This document shows, in pieces, positions 1-7,997 of a stretch of 64,000 bases of DNA. Position 1 is the stretch's first letter. Each line of letters begins with the position of its first letter. A program made the position numbers and the translations under genes. The stretch spans positions 2,170,001 to 2,234,000 of the forward strand of contig OZ255824.1 of assembly GCA_965277495.1 (NCBI GenBank), in the 5' to 3' direction. Source of the DNA: CAHJXG01 sp965277495 (GTDB lineage Bacteria; Pseudomonadota; Alphaproteobacteria; Acetobacterales; Acetobacteraceae). The notes beneath the pieces are model-generated. The model did no database searches. It had not been told where the DNA came from and worked only from the letters and a program-made list of their open reading frames with translations.

Positions 1-414
1 GTTCAGCCGGTCCGCGGCGTCGGGAAAGCCAACGCGCGTCAACAGCCCGGCGACGGCGCCGCGGGCGGGCCGCTTGCCGTGCAGCGACAGCGCCTCGGCG
101 ACCTGGCGCCCGACGGTATGCAGCGGGTTCAGGCTGGTCATCGGCTCCTGGAACACGATCCCGGCGGTGTCGCCGCGCGCTGCCTGCAACACGGACGGAG
201 TGGCGCCGAGCATGGGCTTGCCGTCCAGGATCACTTGGCCGGTGCAAGCCGCGCCCGCCGGCAGCAGTTGCAGGATCGACAGCGCGGTCAACGACTTGCC
301 GGAGCCGCTCTCGCCGACCAACGCCAGTGTCTCGCCTTGCGCCACGGTGAAGCTCACGTCATCCACGACGCGCCGCACGCCGAACGTCACCGAAAGGCCA
401 GCGACCTCCAGCAT
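1..414 (-). CDS. yejF: ABC transporter ATP-binding protein, YejF-like (partial, C-terminus outside window)
   Basis: The first 138 codons are present; the rest lies beyond base 1. The protein would be the cytoplasmic ATPase that powers the YejABE peptide importer. Visible parts are a Walker A motif GESGSGKS near residue 36 and a Q-loop in VFQEPMTSLNP near residue 89, which is the wording typical of dipeptide/oligopeptide ATPases. The ATG at 414 shares one base with the TGA of yejE, so the genes are translationally coupled. YejF proteins usually carry two fused ATPase domains, so most of this one is unseen. The family and operon position make the call firm. Confidence 0.85.
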   Translation of the reverse strand, partial: MLEVAGLSVTFGVRRVVDDVSFTVAQGETLALVGESGSGKSLTALSILQLLPAGAACTGQVILDGKPMLGATPSVLQAARGDTAGIVFQEPMTSLNPLHTVGRQVAEALSLHGKRPARGAVAGLLTRVGFPDAADRLN

Positions 415-1433
415 CAAGGCTGCTTGCGCGGGTCGAAGGCGTCGCGCACGGCCTCGCCGATGAAGATCAGCAAGGTCAGCACGCCGCCCAGCACGATGAA
501 CGCGGTCATGCCGAGCCACGGCGCCTGCAGGTTGTTCTTGCCCTGCGCCACCAGCTCACCCAATGAAGGCGACCCCGGCGGCAGGCCGAAGCCCAGGAAA
601 TCCAAGGTGGCGAGCACCGTCACCGAGCCTGACAAGGTGAACGGCAAGAAGCTGAGCGTCGCCACCAGCGCGTTCGGCAGGATATGCCGCGCCATGATGG
701 CCGCGTTCGACACGCCCAGCGCCTGCGCCGCCCGCACGTAGTCGAGGTTGCGCCCGCGCAGGAACTCCGCCCGCACCACGCCGGTCAGCGCCATCCAGGA
801 GAACGCCAGCAGGAAGGCCAGCAAGGTCCAGAACGTCGGCGTGACGATGCTGCCCAGGATGATCAGCAAATAGAGCTGCGGCATGCCGGACCAGATCTCG
901 ATGAACCGCTGGAACAGCAGGTCGGTCAGGCCGCCGTAAAAACCCTGGACGGCCCCGGCGGCGATGCCCACGACCGACGAAATCAGCGTCAGGGTGAACC
1001 CGAACAGCACCGAAAGGCGGAAGCCGTAGATGACCCAGGCCAGCACGTCGCGCGCCTGGTCGTCGGTGCCCAGCAGGTTGCGGAAGGACGGCGGCGCCGG
1101 GGCGGGGGTGGGCAGGTCCTTGATGACGGTGTCGTAGCGGAACGGGATGGCGGGCCACAGCATCCAGCCGTGCGCGTTGATGGCGGCGGCGAGCTGCGGG
1201 TCGGTGTAGTCCGCCTCGGTCGGCAGGAAGTCGTCGCCGAAGGTGTCCTCGCTGTAGTCGTGCAGGACGGGGACGAAATACTGGCCGTTGAAGCAGATCA
1301 GCAGCGGGCGGTCGTTGGCCAGCAGCTCGGCGGCGAAGCAGAGCAGGAAGATCGCCGTGAAAATCCCCAGCGACCAGACGCCGCGGCGGTGCGCGCGGAA
1401 GATGGCGATGCGCCGCCGGGTGATCGGCGTCAT
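414..1433 (-). CDS. yejE: Peptide ABC transporter permease YejE
   Basis: Inner-membrane permease (339 aa) of a YejABEF-type importer for peptides. The ATG at 1433 is chosen over an upstream in-frame start because the protein then begins MTPITRRRIAIFRAHRRG followed by the first membrane segment, and the extra 58 codons would run back into yejB. A large periplasmic loop follows the first helix (about residues 35-135), as expected for YejE. The EAA-type cytoplasmic loop is visible around residue 240 (RAAQALGVSNAAIMARHILPN). It sits 10 bases after yejB and overlaps yejF by one base. Known relatives import peptides and microcin C; the substrate here is not established. Confidence 0.9.
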   Translation of the reverse strand: MTPITRRRIAIFRAHRRGVWSLGIFTAIFLLCFAAELLANDRPLLICFNGQYFVPVLHDYSEDTFGDDFLPTEADYTDPQLAAAINAHGWMLWPAIPFRYDTVIKDLPTPAPAPPSFRNLLGTDDQARDVLAWVIYGFRLSVLFGFTLTLISSVVGIAAGAVQGFYGGLTDLLFQRFIEIWSGMPQLYLLIILGSIVTPTFWTLLAFLLAFSWMALTGVVRAEFLRGRNLDYVRAAQALGVSNAAIMARHILPNALVATLSFLPFTLSGSVTVLATLDFLGFGLPPGSPSLGELVAQGKNNLQAPWLGMTAFIVLGGVLTLLIFIGEAVRDAFDPRKQP

Positions 1434-1443
1434 GATGCCGGCG

Positions 1444-2505
1444 TCATCGGCGCGCCTCGAAGTCGATGCGCGGGTCGACGACGGTGTAGAGCAGGTCCCC
1501 GACGACCTGCAGCACCAGGCCGAACAGGGTGAAAATATACAGCGTGCCGAACATGACGGGATAGTCGCGGCGGATCGCGCTCTCGAACCCCAGCAGGCCC
1601 AGGCCATCCAATGAAAAAACGATCTCGACCAGCAGCGCCGAGCTGAACAGGATGCCGATGAACGCGGCGGGGAAGCCGGCGACGATCAGCAGCATGGCGT
1701 TGCGGAACACGTGGCCATACAGCACGCGTTGCTCGCCGGCGCCCTTGGCCCGGGCGGTGACGACGTATTGCTTGCGGATCTCGTCGAGGAAGCAGTTTTT
1801 CGTCAGGATCGTCAGCCCGGCGAACCCGCCCGCGACCAGCGCCACCGTGGGCAAAACCATGTGCCAGGCGTAGTCGGCGATGCGCGCCGGCCAGGACCAA
1901 GTCTCGGAGCCGCTGCTCGTCAGGCCGCGCAACGGAAAGATTTGCAGAAAACTGCCACCGGCGAACAGCACGACCAGCAGCAGCGCGAACAGGAAGCCCG
2001 GCACCGCATAGCCCACCAGCACGAAGGCGCTGCTCGCGACGTCGAACCGGCTGCCGTCGCGCACCGCCTTTTCGATGCCGAGCGGGATGCTGACGAAATA
2101 GATCAGCAGGGTGGACCACAGGCCGATGGAAATACTGACCGGCAGCTTCTGCAGGATCAGCCCGACCACCGTTTGGTCGCGGAAGAAGCTGCGGCCGAAG
2201 TCGAAGGTCAGGTAGCCCGCCACCATGGACACGAAGCGCTCGCCGGCCGGCTTGTCGAAGCCGAACTGGCGCTTCAATTCCTCGATTTGCCCGGCATCGA
2301 GGCCGCGCGCCCCGCGATAGGCGCCGCTGTCGCTGGTGGCGCCGGTGATGCGGGCTGTCGCCTCGGTGCCGCGTCCGCGGGTTTCGGCGATGGCCTGCTC
2401 GACGGGTCCGCCGGGCGCGAACTGCACGACGGCGAAGTTGATGGCGATGATGCCCAGCAGCGTCGGGACCAGCAGCAGCAGGCGGCGCAGCAGATAGCCG
2501 GCCAA
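1444..2505 (-). CDS. yejB: Peptide ABC transporter permease YejB
   Basis: Inner-membrane permease (353 aa) pairing with YejE. I place the start at the TTG at 2505, two bases after the yejA stop codon, because the product then opens with LAGYLLRRLLLLVPTLLG, the usual N-terminus of YejB. A longer reading from 2565 would overlap yejA by about 20 codons. A periplasmic stretch rich in charged residues lies between the first and second helices. The EAA loop is seen as ARAKGAGEQRVLYGHVFRNA. The gene lies between the binding protein and YejE, the standard yejABEF order. Confidence 0.88.
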   Translation of the reverse strand: MAGYLLRRLLLLVPTLLGIIAINFAVVQFAPGGPVEQAIAETRGRGTEATARITGATSDSGAYRGARGLDAGQIEELKRQFGFDKPAGERFVSMVAGYLTFDFGRSFFRDQTVVGLILQKLPVSISIGLWSTLLIYFVSIPLGIEKAVRDGSRFDVASSAFVLVGYAVPGFLFALLLVVLFAGGSFLQIFPLRGLTSSGSETWSWPARIADYAWHMVLPTVALVAGGFAGLTILTKNCFLDEIRKQYVVTARAKGAGEQRVLYGHVFRNAMLLIVAGFPAAFIGILFSSALLVEIVFSLDGLGLLGFESAIRRDYPVMFGTLYIFTLFGLVLQVVGDLLYTVVDPRIDFEARR

Positions 2506-2507
2506 GT

Positions 2508-4382
2508 CTAGTTTGCCGGCTTGCGCGCCGTATCGGCCTTGGCGGACAGGCCCGGATCGATCCACCAGTCGTCCAGCACGAAGCCGTCGCGGATCGGCTG
2601 GCTGGGCCGGCCAAACCGGTTCCAGGTAGCGATGTTGAACCGCTGGCTATGCCAATTCGGCACCATGTACCATCCGCGCAGCAGCAAGCGGTCGAGCGCG
2701 CGTCCGGCGGTGGCGAGGGTGCCGCGGTCTTGCGCCGCCACGGCCTTTTCGATCAGCGCGTCGATCGCCGGGTCGCAGACAGCGGCCAGGTTGCCGCCGC
2801 CGGGCGTTTTCGCGCCGATGCAGGAATAATAATCCCGCAGCTCGTTCCCCGGCAGGTCGGAGCCGGGATAAATCATCGTCGTCATGTCGAAATCGAAGTC
2901 GTCCGTCAGACGTTCGTACTGCGCGCTATCGACGGTGCGTATGCCGACCTCGATGCCCAGGCGCTGCAGCCACTGCTGGTACGGCAGCGCCACCCGCTCC
3001 AGCGTGGGGTCGCTCAGCAGTATGGTGAAGGCCATTTGCTTGCCGGCGCTATCCACCAGCTTGCGGTCGCGAACGGTCCAACCGGCCTCCTTCAACAGCG
3101 CCAGCGCCCGGCGCAGCCCTTCGCGGTTGTTGCCGGACCCGTCGGTGACCGGAAGGCGGAACGCCTCGGTGAACAAATCCGGCGGCAGCTCGCCGCGGAA
3201 TGGCGCCAGCACCGCTTGCTCGTCGACCCCCGGCAGGCCGATCGCCTCCTGGGCGGTGTTGCCGAAATAGCTGTGGCTGCGGACGTAGCTGCTGAAGAAC
3301 AGGTTCTTGTTCATCCATTCGAAGTCGAACACCTGGCCCATCGCCTCACGGACGCGGGGGTCGGCGAACACCGGACGCCGCGTGTTCATGATGAAGCCCT
3401 GGATGCCGACCGGCAGGTGGTGCTCGATCTCGTCGCGGCGCACCAGCCCGTCGCGCACGGCGGGGAAGTCGTAGCCGGTCGCCCATTCCTTCGAGATGTT
3501 CTCCTGCCGGTAGTCGATCTGCCCGGCCTTGAACGCCTGCATGGCAATGGTCGGGTCGCGGAAATACTCGATCCGCACCCGGTCGAAATTGTGGAAGCCG
3601 ATGCCGGTCGGACGGTCCCGCGCCCACCAATTCGGATCGCGCACATAGGTCACGCTGCGGCCGAGGTCGAACTTCTCCACGCGGTACGGCCCGCTGCCCA
3701 TGGGCGGCTCGGTCAGCGGCTTGGTGAAGTCGCGCGTCGACCACCATTTTTCCGGCAGCACCGGGAGGCCGCCGACCAATAGCGGCAGCTCGCGGTTCTG
3801 GTTCGACTTGAAGTGGAACACCACCCGGCGCTCGCTCTCGGACACCGCGTCCTGCACGTCGGCGAGCGAGACGCGGACGGACGGGCGGCCCTTCTCCATC
3901 AGGGTCTTGAAGGTCCAAGCGACGTCGGCGGCAGTGACGGGCGTGCCGTCGGAGAAGCGCGCCTCGGGCCGCAGCTCGAAGGCGACCCACATGCGGTCGG
4001 CGGGCAGCTCGATCGTCTCGGCGAGGTGGCCGTAGCCGGTCGCGACCTCGTCCGCCGAGCCGATCAGCAGGCTTTCCCACACATGGCCGCCGGCCGATCC
4101 GGCAGCGGTGCCGCCGACGCCGGGCTGCCACGACGCGCCGGTGCCGATGGCCGCGTTGCCGCGCAGGATAAATGGGTTGAAGCCGTCGAAGCTGCCGACC
4201 ATCGCGAACACGGCCTCGCCCCCCTTCGGCGCCTGCGGGTTCACGTAGGGGAAATAGGGGAAGTCGGCCGGCAGCGCGGGGGTGCCGAGGATGGTGAGCG
4301 CATGGCTGCGCGTGACCTGCGGGGCCACCTGGGCTTGGGCAGGGATCGCGATGAGCAAAAGCAGCAGCAAACAACGCAGCAT
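2508..4382 (-). CDS. yejA: Periplasmic peptide-binding protein YejA (SBP family 5)
   Basis: Extracytoplasmic solute-binding protein of 624 aa, the normal size for YejA. A cleavable signal peptide is clear (MLRCLLLLLLIAIPAQAQ, likely cut after AQA). The family 5 signature appears as YPYVNPQAPKGG and later as FSDGTPVTAADVAWTFKTL, the hallmark of oligopeptide-binding proteins. It delivers peptides to YejBE. It is the first transporter gene, 51 bases downstream of the hisN-like gene, so it may share a transcript with it. Confidence 0.92.
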   Translation of the reverse strand: MLRCLLLLLLIAIPAQAQVAPQVTRSHALTILGTPALPADFPYFPYVNPQAPKGGEAVFAMVGSFDGFNPFILRGNAAIGTGASWQPGVGGTAAGSAGGHVWESLLIGSADEVATGYGHLAETIELPADRMWVAFELRPEARFSDGTPVTAADVAWTFKTLMEKGRPSVRVSLADVQDAVSESERRVVFHFKSNQNRELPLLVGGLPVLPEKWWSTRDFTKPLTEPPMGSGPYRVEKFDLGRSVTYVRDPNWWARDRPTGIGFHNFDRVRIEYFRDPTIAMQAFKAGQIDYRQENISKEWATGYDFPAVRDGLVRRDEIEHHLPVGIQGFIMNTRRPVFADPRVREAMGQVFDFEWMNKNLFFSSYVRSHSYFGNTAQEAIGLPGVDEQAVLAPFRGELPPDLFTEAFRLPVTDGSGNNREGLRRALALLKEAGWTVRDRKLVDSAGKQMAFTILLSDPTLERVALPYQQWLQRLGIEVGIRTVDSAQYERLTDDFDFDMTTMIYPGSDLPGNELRDYYSCIGAKTPGGGNLAAVCDPAIDALIEKAVAAQDRGTLATAGRALDRLLLRGWYMVPNWHSQRFNIATWNRFGRPSQPIRDGFVLDDWWIDPGLSAKADTARKPAN

Positions 4383-4433
4383 GACGGGCCTCCGAAGTCG
4401 GTCAGGCCATAGCAGGCGGCGCAGCGGATTGCA

Positions 4434-5204
4434 TCAATCGGCGAGCATCGCCAACGCGGGCGCGAGCAGCGCCGGATCGCCAACCGCAAGCGCGTTGCCG
4501 TCGCCGTCCGGGCGCAGCTTGCGGCCCTGCCAATCGGTCATGCGTCCGCCTGCGCCCTCGATGACCGGGACCAGGGCGGCCCAATCCCAAACCTTGAGGC
4601 CAGGCTCGGCGATGATGTCGATCGCGCCCAGCGCCAGCAGCCCATAGGCGTAGCAGTCGCCGCCCCAGGATACCCGGCGCGTGGCGGCGGCGAGGCGTCG
4701 CCAGGCCACGGTCTGGGATGGTGTGAAGATTTCGGGGGCGGTGCAGGACAGTTCGGCCTGGTCCAGCCCGGGGCACGTCCGGCAGCCCGCCCTGCCGTAG
4801 GCGCCGCGGAACCGGGTCGGTTGCCCGGCCACGCCGATCCAGCGCTCGCCGGTGATGGGCTGGTCGATGACGCCGAGGATCGGGACATCGCCGTCGAGCA
4901 GGGCGACCAGGATACCGAAGGTCGGACGCCCGGTAATGAAGGCGCGGGTGCCGTCGATGGGGTCCAGCACCCAGCGCAGCCGGGCTTCGGGCCGGTCGAG
5001 GCCGAATTCCTCGCCCAGGATGCCATGGCCGGGGAAGCGCTGGGACAGCACGGCGCGCATGGCGAGTTCAGCCGTGCGGTCGGCGAGGGTGACGGGGCTT
5101 GCGTCCGATTTTAACTCGGCGTTGAGGTTTTGCCGGTAGAATGGCCTGATCACGGCGGCGGCGACGTCGGCCGCCGCCTCTGCCGCCGCGATCAGGTCCT
5201 GCAC
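4434..5204 (-). CDS. hisN: Inositol monophosphatase-family histidinol-phosphatase (HisN-like)
   Basis: A 256-residue Mg-dependent phosphatase of the inositol monophosphatase fold. Metal-site motifs are GEEFG (about residue 65), DPIDGTRAFITG (about residues 81-92) and WDWAALVPVIEGAGG (about residue 208). The combination ITGRPTFG after DPIDGT is typical of the HisN subgroup that removes phosphate from histidinol phosphate, the penultimate step of histidine synthesis. The start is GTG. No other his genes are nearby, so a generic sugar or inositol phosphatase role cannot be excluded. A small secreted protein gene ends 7 bases upstream. Confidence 0.8.
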   Translation of the reverse strand: MQDLIAAAEAAADVAAAVIRPFYRQNLNAELKSDASPVTLADRTAELAMRAVLSQRFPGHGILGEEFGLDRPEARLRWVLDPIDGTRAFITGRPTFGILVALLDGDVPILGVIDQPITGERWIGVAGQPTRFRGAYGRAGCRTCPGLDQAELSCTAPEIFTPSQTVAWRRLAAATRRVSWGGDCYAYGLLALGAIDIIAEPGLKVWDWAALVPVIEGAGGRMTDWQGRKLRPDGDGNALAVGDPALLAPALAMLAD

Positions 5205-5211
5205 GATGCGC

Positions 5212-5472
5212 CTATTGGCTGACGCCCCGGGTCGGGCTTTGGCTGGTCGGGCCGGTGACGGGTCCCTGCGGCTTGGTCACGCCGTTCTCGGTGGCGACCG
5301 GGGCTGTCGGGCTGACTTCCTTGGCATTGGCCGGCTGCTGGCCGTTGTTCTGCAGGATCTGCGATTGGTTCTGCGAAGCGGAGGGCTGGGTCATCTGCTG
5401 GCCCTGCGCCCAGGCAGGTGCGGTGGCGAACAGCGCAAACGCGGCGGCGATGGCGATCGGGGCGTGACGCAT
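5212..5472 (-). CDS. Small secreted hypothetical protein
   Basis: An 86-residue protein with a clear signal peptide (MRHAPIAIAAAFALFATAPAWA, cut before QGQQ). The mature part is about 63 residues, rich in Gln, Ser, Thr, Pro and Asn and without Cys, so it is probably disordered in the periplasm. A strong ribosome site (GGAGG, 10 bases before the ATG) supports translation. It precedes hisN by 7 bases and reads away from kdsB. I do not recognise a family, and no function can be assigned. Confidence 0.65.
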   Translation of the reverse strand: MRHAPIAIAAAFALFATAPAWAQGQQMTQPSASQNQSQILQNNGQQPANAKEVSPTAPVATENGVTKPQGPVTGPTSQSPTRGVSQ

Positions 5473-5578
5473 AGGGTTGGTCCTCCAATGGGCCGGGCGT
5501 TGCGCCGGCGGGTTCGCCTACCTAAGGTGCGCCGCACGCTATGCAAACGTCCGCCCCGCATCAACCCCGCGATATCGC

Positions 5579-6313
5579 GTGAACCCCCTGGTCGTGATCC
5601 CCTCCCGGATGGCGTCCACGCGCCTGCCCGGCAAGCCGCTGGCGTTGATCGCCGGGCGTCCCATGGTGCTGCACGTCTTGGATCGCGCACGCGAAGCCGA
5701 CATCGGCCCGGTCGCGGTCGCCTGCGCGGATGCGGAGATCGCCGACGCCGTGCAGGCGGCTGGCGGGGTCGCAGTGATGACCGATCCGTCGTTGCCTTCC
5801 GGGTCCGACCGGGTGCACGCGGCGCTCGCGACGCTCGATCCACAGGGCGCGCACGACGTCGTGGTCAACCTGCAGGGTGATTTCCCCACCATCGCGCCAC
5901 TGCTGCTGCGGACCGTGATCACCCCGCTCGACGACGCCACGGTCGACATCGCCACGCTGGTCGCCCCGATCCTGACGGCGGAGGAGGCTGCGGCGCCGTC
6001 GGTCGTCAAGGCCGCCTGTGCCTTCGAGCGTGGCCGGGCCGTGTCGCCGGCGCTGTATTTCTCCCGCGCCGCCATTCCGTCCGGGGATGGGCCGTTGTGG
6101 CATCATATCGGCATCTACGCCTACCGCCGCGCCGCGCTGGCCCGGTTCGTCAGCCTGCCGGAGAGCCCGCTGGAACGGCGGGAAAAACTGGAACAACTGC
6201 GTGCGCTGGAAGCAGGGATGCGCATCGCCTGCGCCCGGGTCGAGCACGGGCCGTTCGGCGTCGACACGTCCGCCGACCTCGCCCACGCCCGCGCCATCCT
6301 CGAGGCCGCATGA
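5579..6313 (+). CDS. kdsB: 3-deoxy-manno-octulosonate cytidylyltransferase
   Basis: Cytoplasmic enzyme that activates KDO with CTP to CMP-KDO for lipopolysaccharide core assembly. The GTG at 5579 gives VNPLVVIPSRMASTRLPGKPL, the conserved nucleotide-binding start of KdsB, and a product of 244 aa, the usual length. An upstream in-frame ATG at 5477 would add 34 unrelated residues. NLQGDFP near residue 100 is the metal-binding Asp region, and HHIGIYAYRR and SPLERREKLEQLRALE near the end are further family hallmarks. The stop overlaps the pheA start (ATGA), so the two are coupled. Confidence 0.95.
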   Translation: MNPLVVIPSRMASTRLPGKPLALIAGRPMVLHVLDRAREADIGPVAVACADAEIADAVQAAGGVAVMTDPSLPSGSDRVHAALATLDPQGAHDVVVNLQGDFPTIAPLLLRTVITPLDDATVDIATLVAPILTAEEAAAPSVVKAACAFERGRAVSPALYFSRAAIPSGDGPLWHHIGIYAYRRAALARFVSLPESPLERREKLEQLRALEAGMRIACARVEHGPFGVDTSADLAHARAILEAA

Positions 6314-7197
6314 CCCAGATTGCCTTCCAAGGCCAGATCGCCTTCCAGGGCTTGCCCGGCGCCTATTCCGACCTCGCCTGCCGCACCGGCTTTCCGGACA
6401 TGACGCCGCTGCCCTGCCACACCTTCGAGCATGCGATGGACGCGGTGCGCTCGGGCGCTGCGGCGCTGGCGATGCTGCCGTGCGAGAATAGCCTTGCGGG
6501 CCGCGTGCCCGACATCCACGCGCTGCTGCCCGGCAGCGGCCTGTCGATCGTCGGCGAGCATTTCCAACGGGTTGAGCACTGCCTGCTGGGTCCGCGCGGA
6601 GCGGCGGCCGGCGACGTGCGGCGCGTCCATTCGCACGCGGTGGCGCTGGGCCAGGTGCGGGCGATCCTGCACGAGCTGGGGGCGGATGCGGTGGTGGAGG
6701 CGGATACTGCCGGGTCGGCGAAGCTGGTGGCCGAGTGGGGCCGGCGCGAGGATGCGGCGATCGCCTCGGCGTTGGCGGCGGAGATTTACGGGCTGGACGT
6801 GCTGCGCGCCAACGTCGAGGACGCCGCGCACAACACGACGCGGTTCTATGTCGTGGCGCAGGAGCCTCAGGCGCCGCCGCCCGGCACCCCGGGCCTGATG
6901 ACGACGTTTGTTTTCCGGGTCCGCAACGTGCCGGCGGCGCTGTATAAGGCGCTGGGCGGATTCGCGACCAACGGCGTCAATATGTCGAGGCTGGAAAGCT
7001 ACATGCTGCACGGCGAGTTCATCGCGACGCAGTTCCTATGCGACGTGGACGGCCACCCGCAGCAGCCGGCGCTGGCCCGTGCGCTGGAGGAGCTCGGCTT
7101 CTTCACGGCGGAAATGCGGGTGCTGGGCGTCTATCCGCGCGCGCCGTTCCGGGCACGGCAGGGCGGCGGCTCTCAGGAGCCGGCGGGACGTTCGTAG
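6310..7197 (+). CDS. pheA: Prephenate dehydratase
   Basis: Stand-alone prephenate dehydratase (295 aa) that converts prephenate to phenylpyruvate for phenylalanine synthesis. The catalytic domain (residues 1 to about 190) ends with NTTRFYVVA, which carries the conserved Thr-Arg-Phe motif. An ACT regulatory domain follows (about residues 200-280) with NGVNMSRLESYM, where phenylalanine would bind. The N-terminus is odd: the expected IAFQG strand is written twice (QIAFQG-QIAFQG) from an 18-base tandem duplication at 6316-6351. The 3' end overlaps the convergent SDR gene by 25 bases. Confidence 0.94.
   Translation: MTQIAFQGQIAFQGLPGAYSDLACRTGFPDMTPLPCHTFEHAMDAVRSGAAALAMLPCENSLAGRVPDIHALLPGSGLSIVGEHFQRVEHCLLGPRGAAAGDVRRVHSHAVALGQVRAILHELGADAVVEADTAGSAKLVAEWGRREDAAIASALAAEIYGLDVLRANVEDAAHNTTRFYVVAQEPQAPPPGTPGLMTTFVFRVRNVPAALYKALGGFATNGVNMSRLESYMLHGEFIATQFLCDVDGHPQQPALARALEELGFFTAEMRVLGVYPRAPFRARQGGGSQEPAGRS
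6316..6351 (+). repeat. 18-base tandem duplication inside pheA
   Basis: CAGATTGCCTTCCAAGGC (6316-6333) is followed directly by CAGATCGCCTTCCAGGGC (6334-6351). The two units differ at two third-codon positions, and both encode QIAFQG. The reading frame is kept. The synonymous differences suggest the duplication is not brand new. Confidence 0.85.
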
Positions 7198-7997
7198 CCC
7201 GGACGGGGGATCAGGCCCATGATGGTCCGGGTGAAGCCGCCGTCGACGGTGATCTCGTCGCCGGTGATGTAGGCCGAACGCGCGCTGGCCAGGAACAGCA
7301 CGGCCTCGGCGATGTCCTCCGGGCGTCCTATCCGGCCCGCGGGGATGACGGCGCTGCGGCGGCGCACGATGTCGGGGTCGTCGTAGAACGCCTGGCTCAA
7401 CGGCGTCAGGATCATGCCGGGGCTGACGACGTTGCTGCGTATGCCGGCGTCGCCCCACTCGGTCGCAAGCTGGCGCGACAGCATGACGATGCCGGCCTTG
7501 GCCACGCTGTATGCGCCGCTGAACCCGGTGGCGTGGCTGCCGGCGACTGACGCGATGTGCACCAGGACGCCGGCGCCACGCTCCCGCATCTGCGCGCCGA
7601 ATGCCTGCGAGCAGATGAAATAACCGGTCAGGTTCACCGAAAGCAGCATGTTCCACTCGGCAATGGGCAGCGTGGCCAGCGGGCCGGGCCGTAGCAGCCC
7701 CGCGTTGTTCACCAGCACGTCGCAGGGGCCGAACGCCTGGCGCACCGCGTCGGCGACGTCCGCTACGCTCGCCGGGTCCGACACGTCGCAGGCGGCCGCC
7801 ATGGCCTCCGCGCCGGCGTCGTGCAACTGCCGCAATGTTTCGGCGCTGCCGGCTTCGTCGCGGTCGAGCAGGGCCACGCGCCCGCCAGCCTGCGCGAGGC
7901 TTGCCGCGATGGCGCGGCCGATGCCACCTCCCGCCCCGGTCACCACGCAGACCCGGCCGCGCAGCCCTAGCCAGTCGGCAACCGTTGGGCCGTTCAT
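7173..7997 (-). CDS. Short-chain dehydrogenase/reductase (SDR)
   Basis: NAD(P)-dependent oxidoreductase of 274 aa. The ATG at 7997 (MNGPTVADW) overlaps the TGA of the hydantoinase B gene, so it is the last gene of that operon. The cofactor-binding TGAGGGIG is near residue 21 and NNAG near residue 96. The catalytic Ser is in HIASVAG and the YxxxK pair in YSVAKAG. The Asp after the second strand (LLDRDE) suggests NAD rather than NADP. The C-terminal end has ITVDGGF, typical of the classical family. The substrate is unknown; context suggests a hydroxy or keto acid step in the same catabolic route. Confidence 0.88.
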   Translation of the reverse strand: MNGPTVADWLGLRGRVCVVTGAGGGIGRAIAASLAQAGGRVALLDRDEAGSAETLRQLHDAGAEAMAAACDVSDPASVADVADAVRQAFGPCDVLVNNAGLLRPGPLATLPIAEWNMLLSVNLTGYFICSQAFGAQMRERGAGVLVHIASVAGSHATGFSGAYSVAKAGIVMLSRQLATEWGDAGIRSNVVSPGMILTPLSQAFYDDPDIVRRRSAVIPAGRIGRPEDIAEAVLFLASARSAYITGDEITVDGGFTRTIMGLIPRPGYERPAGS

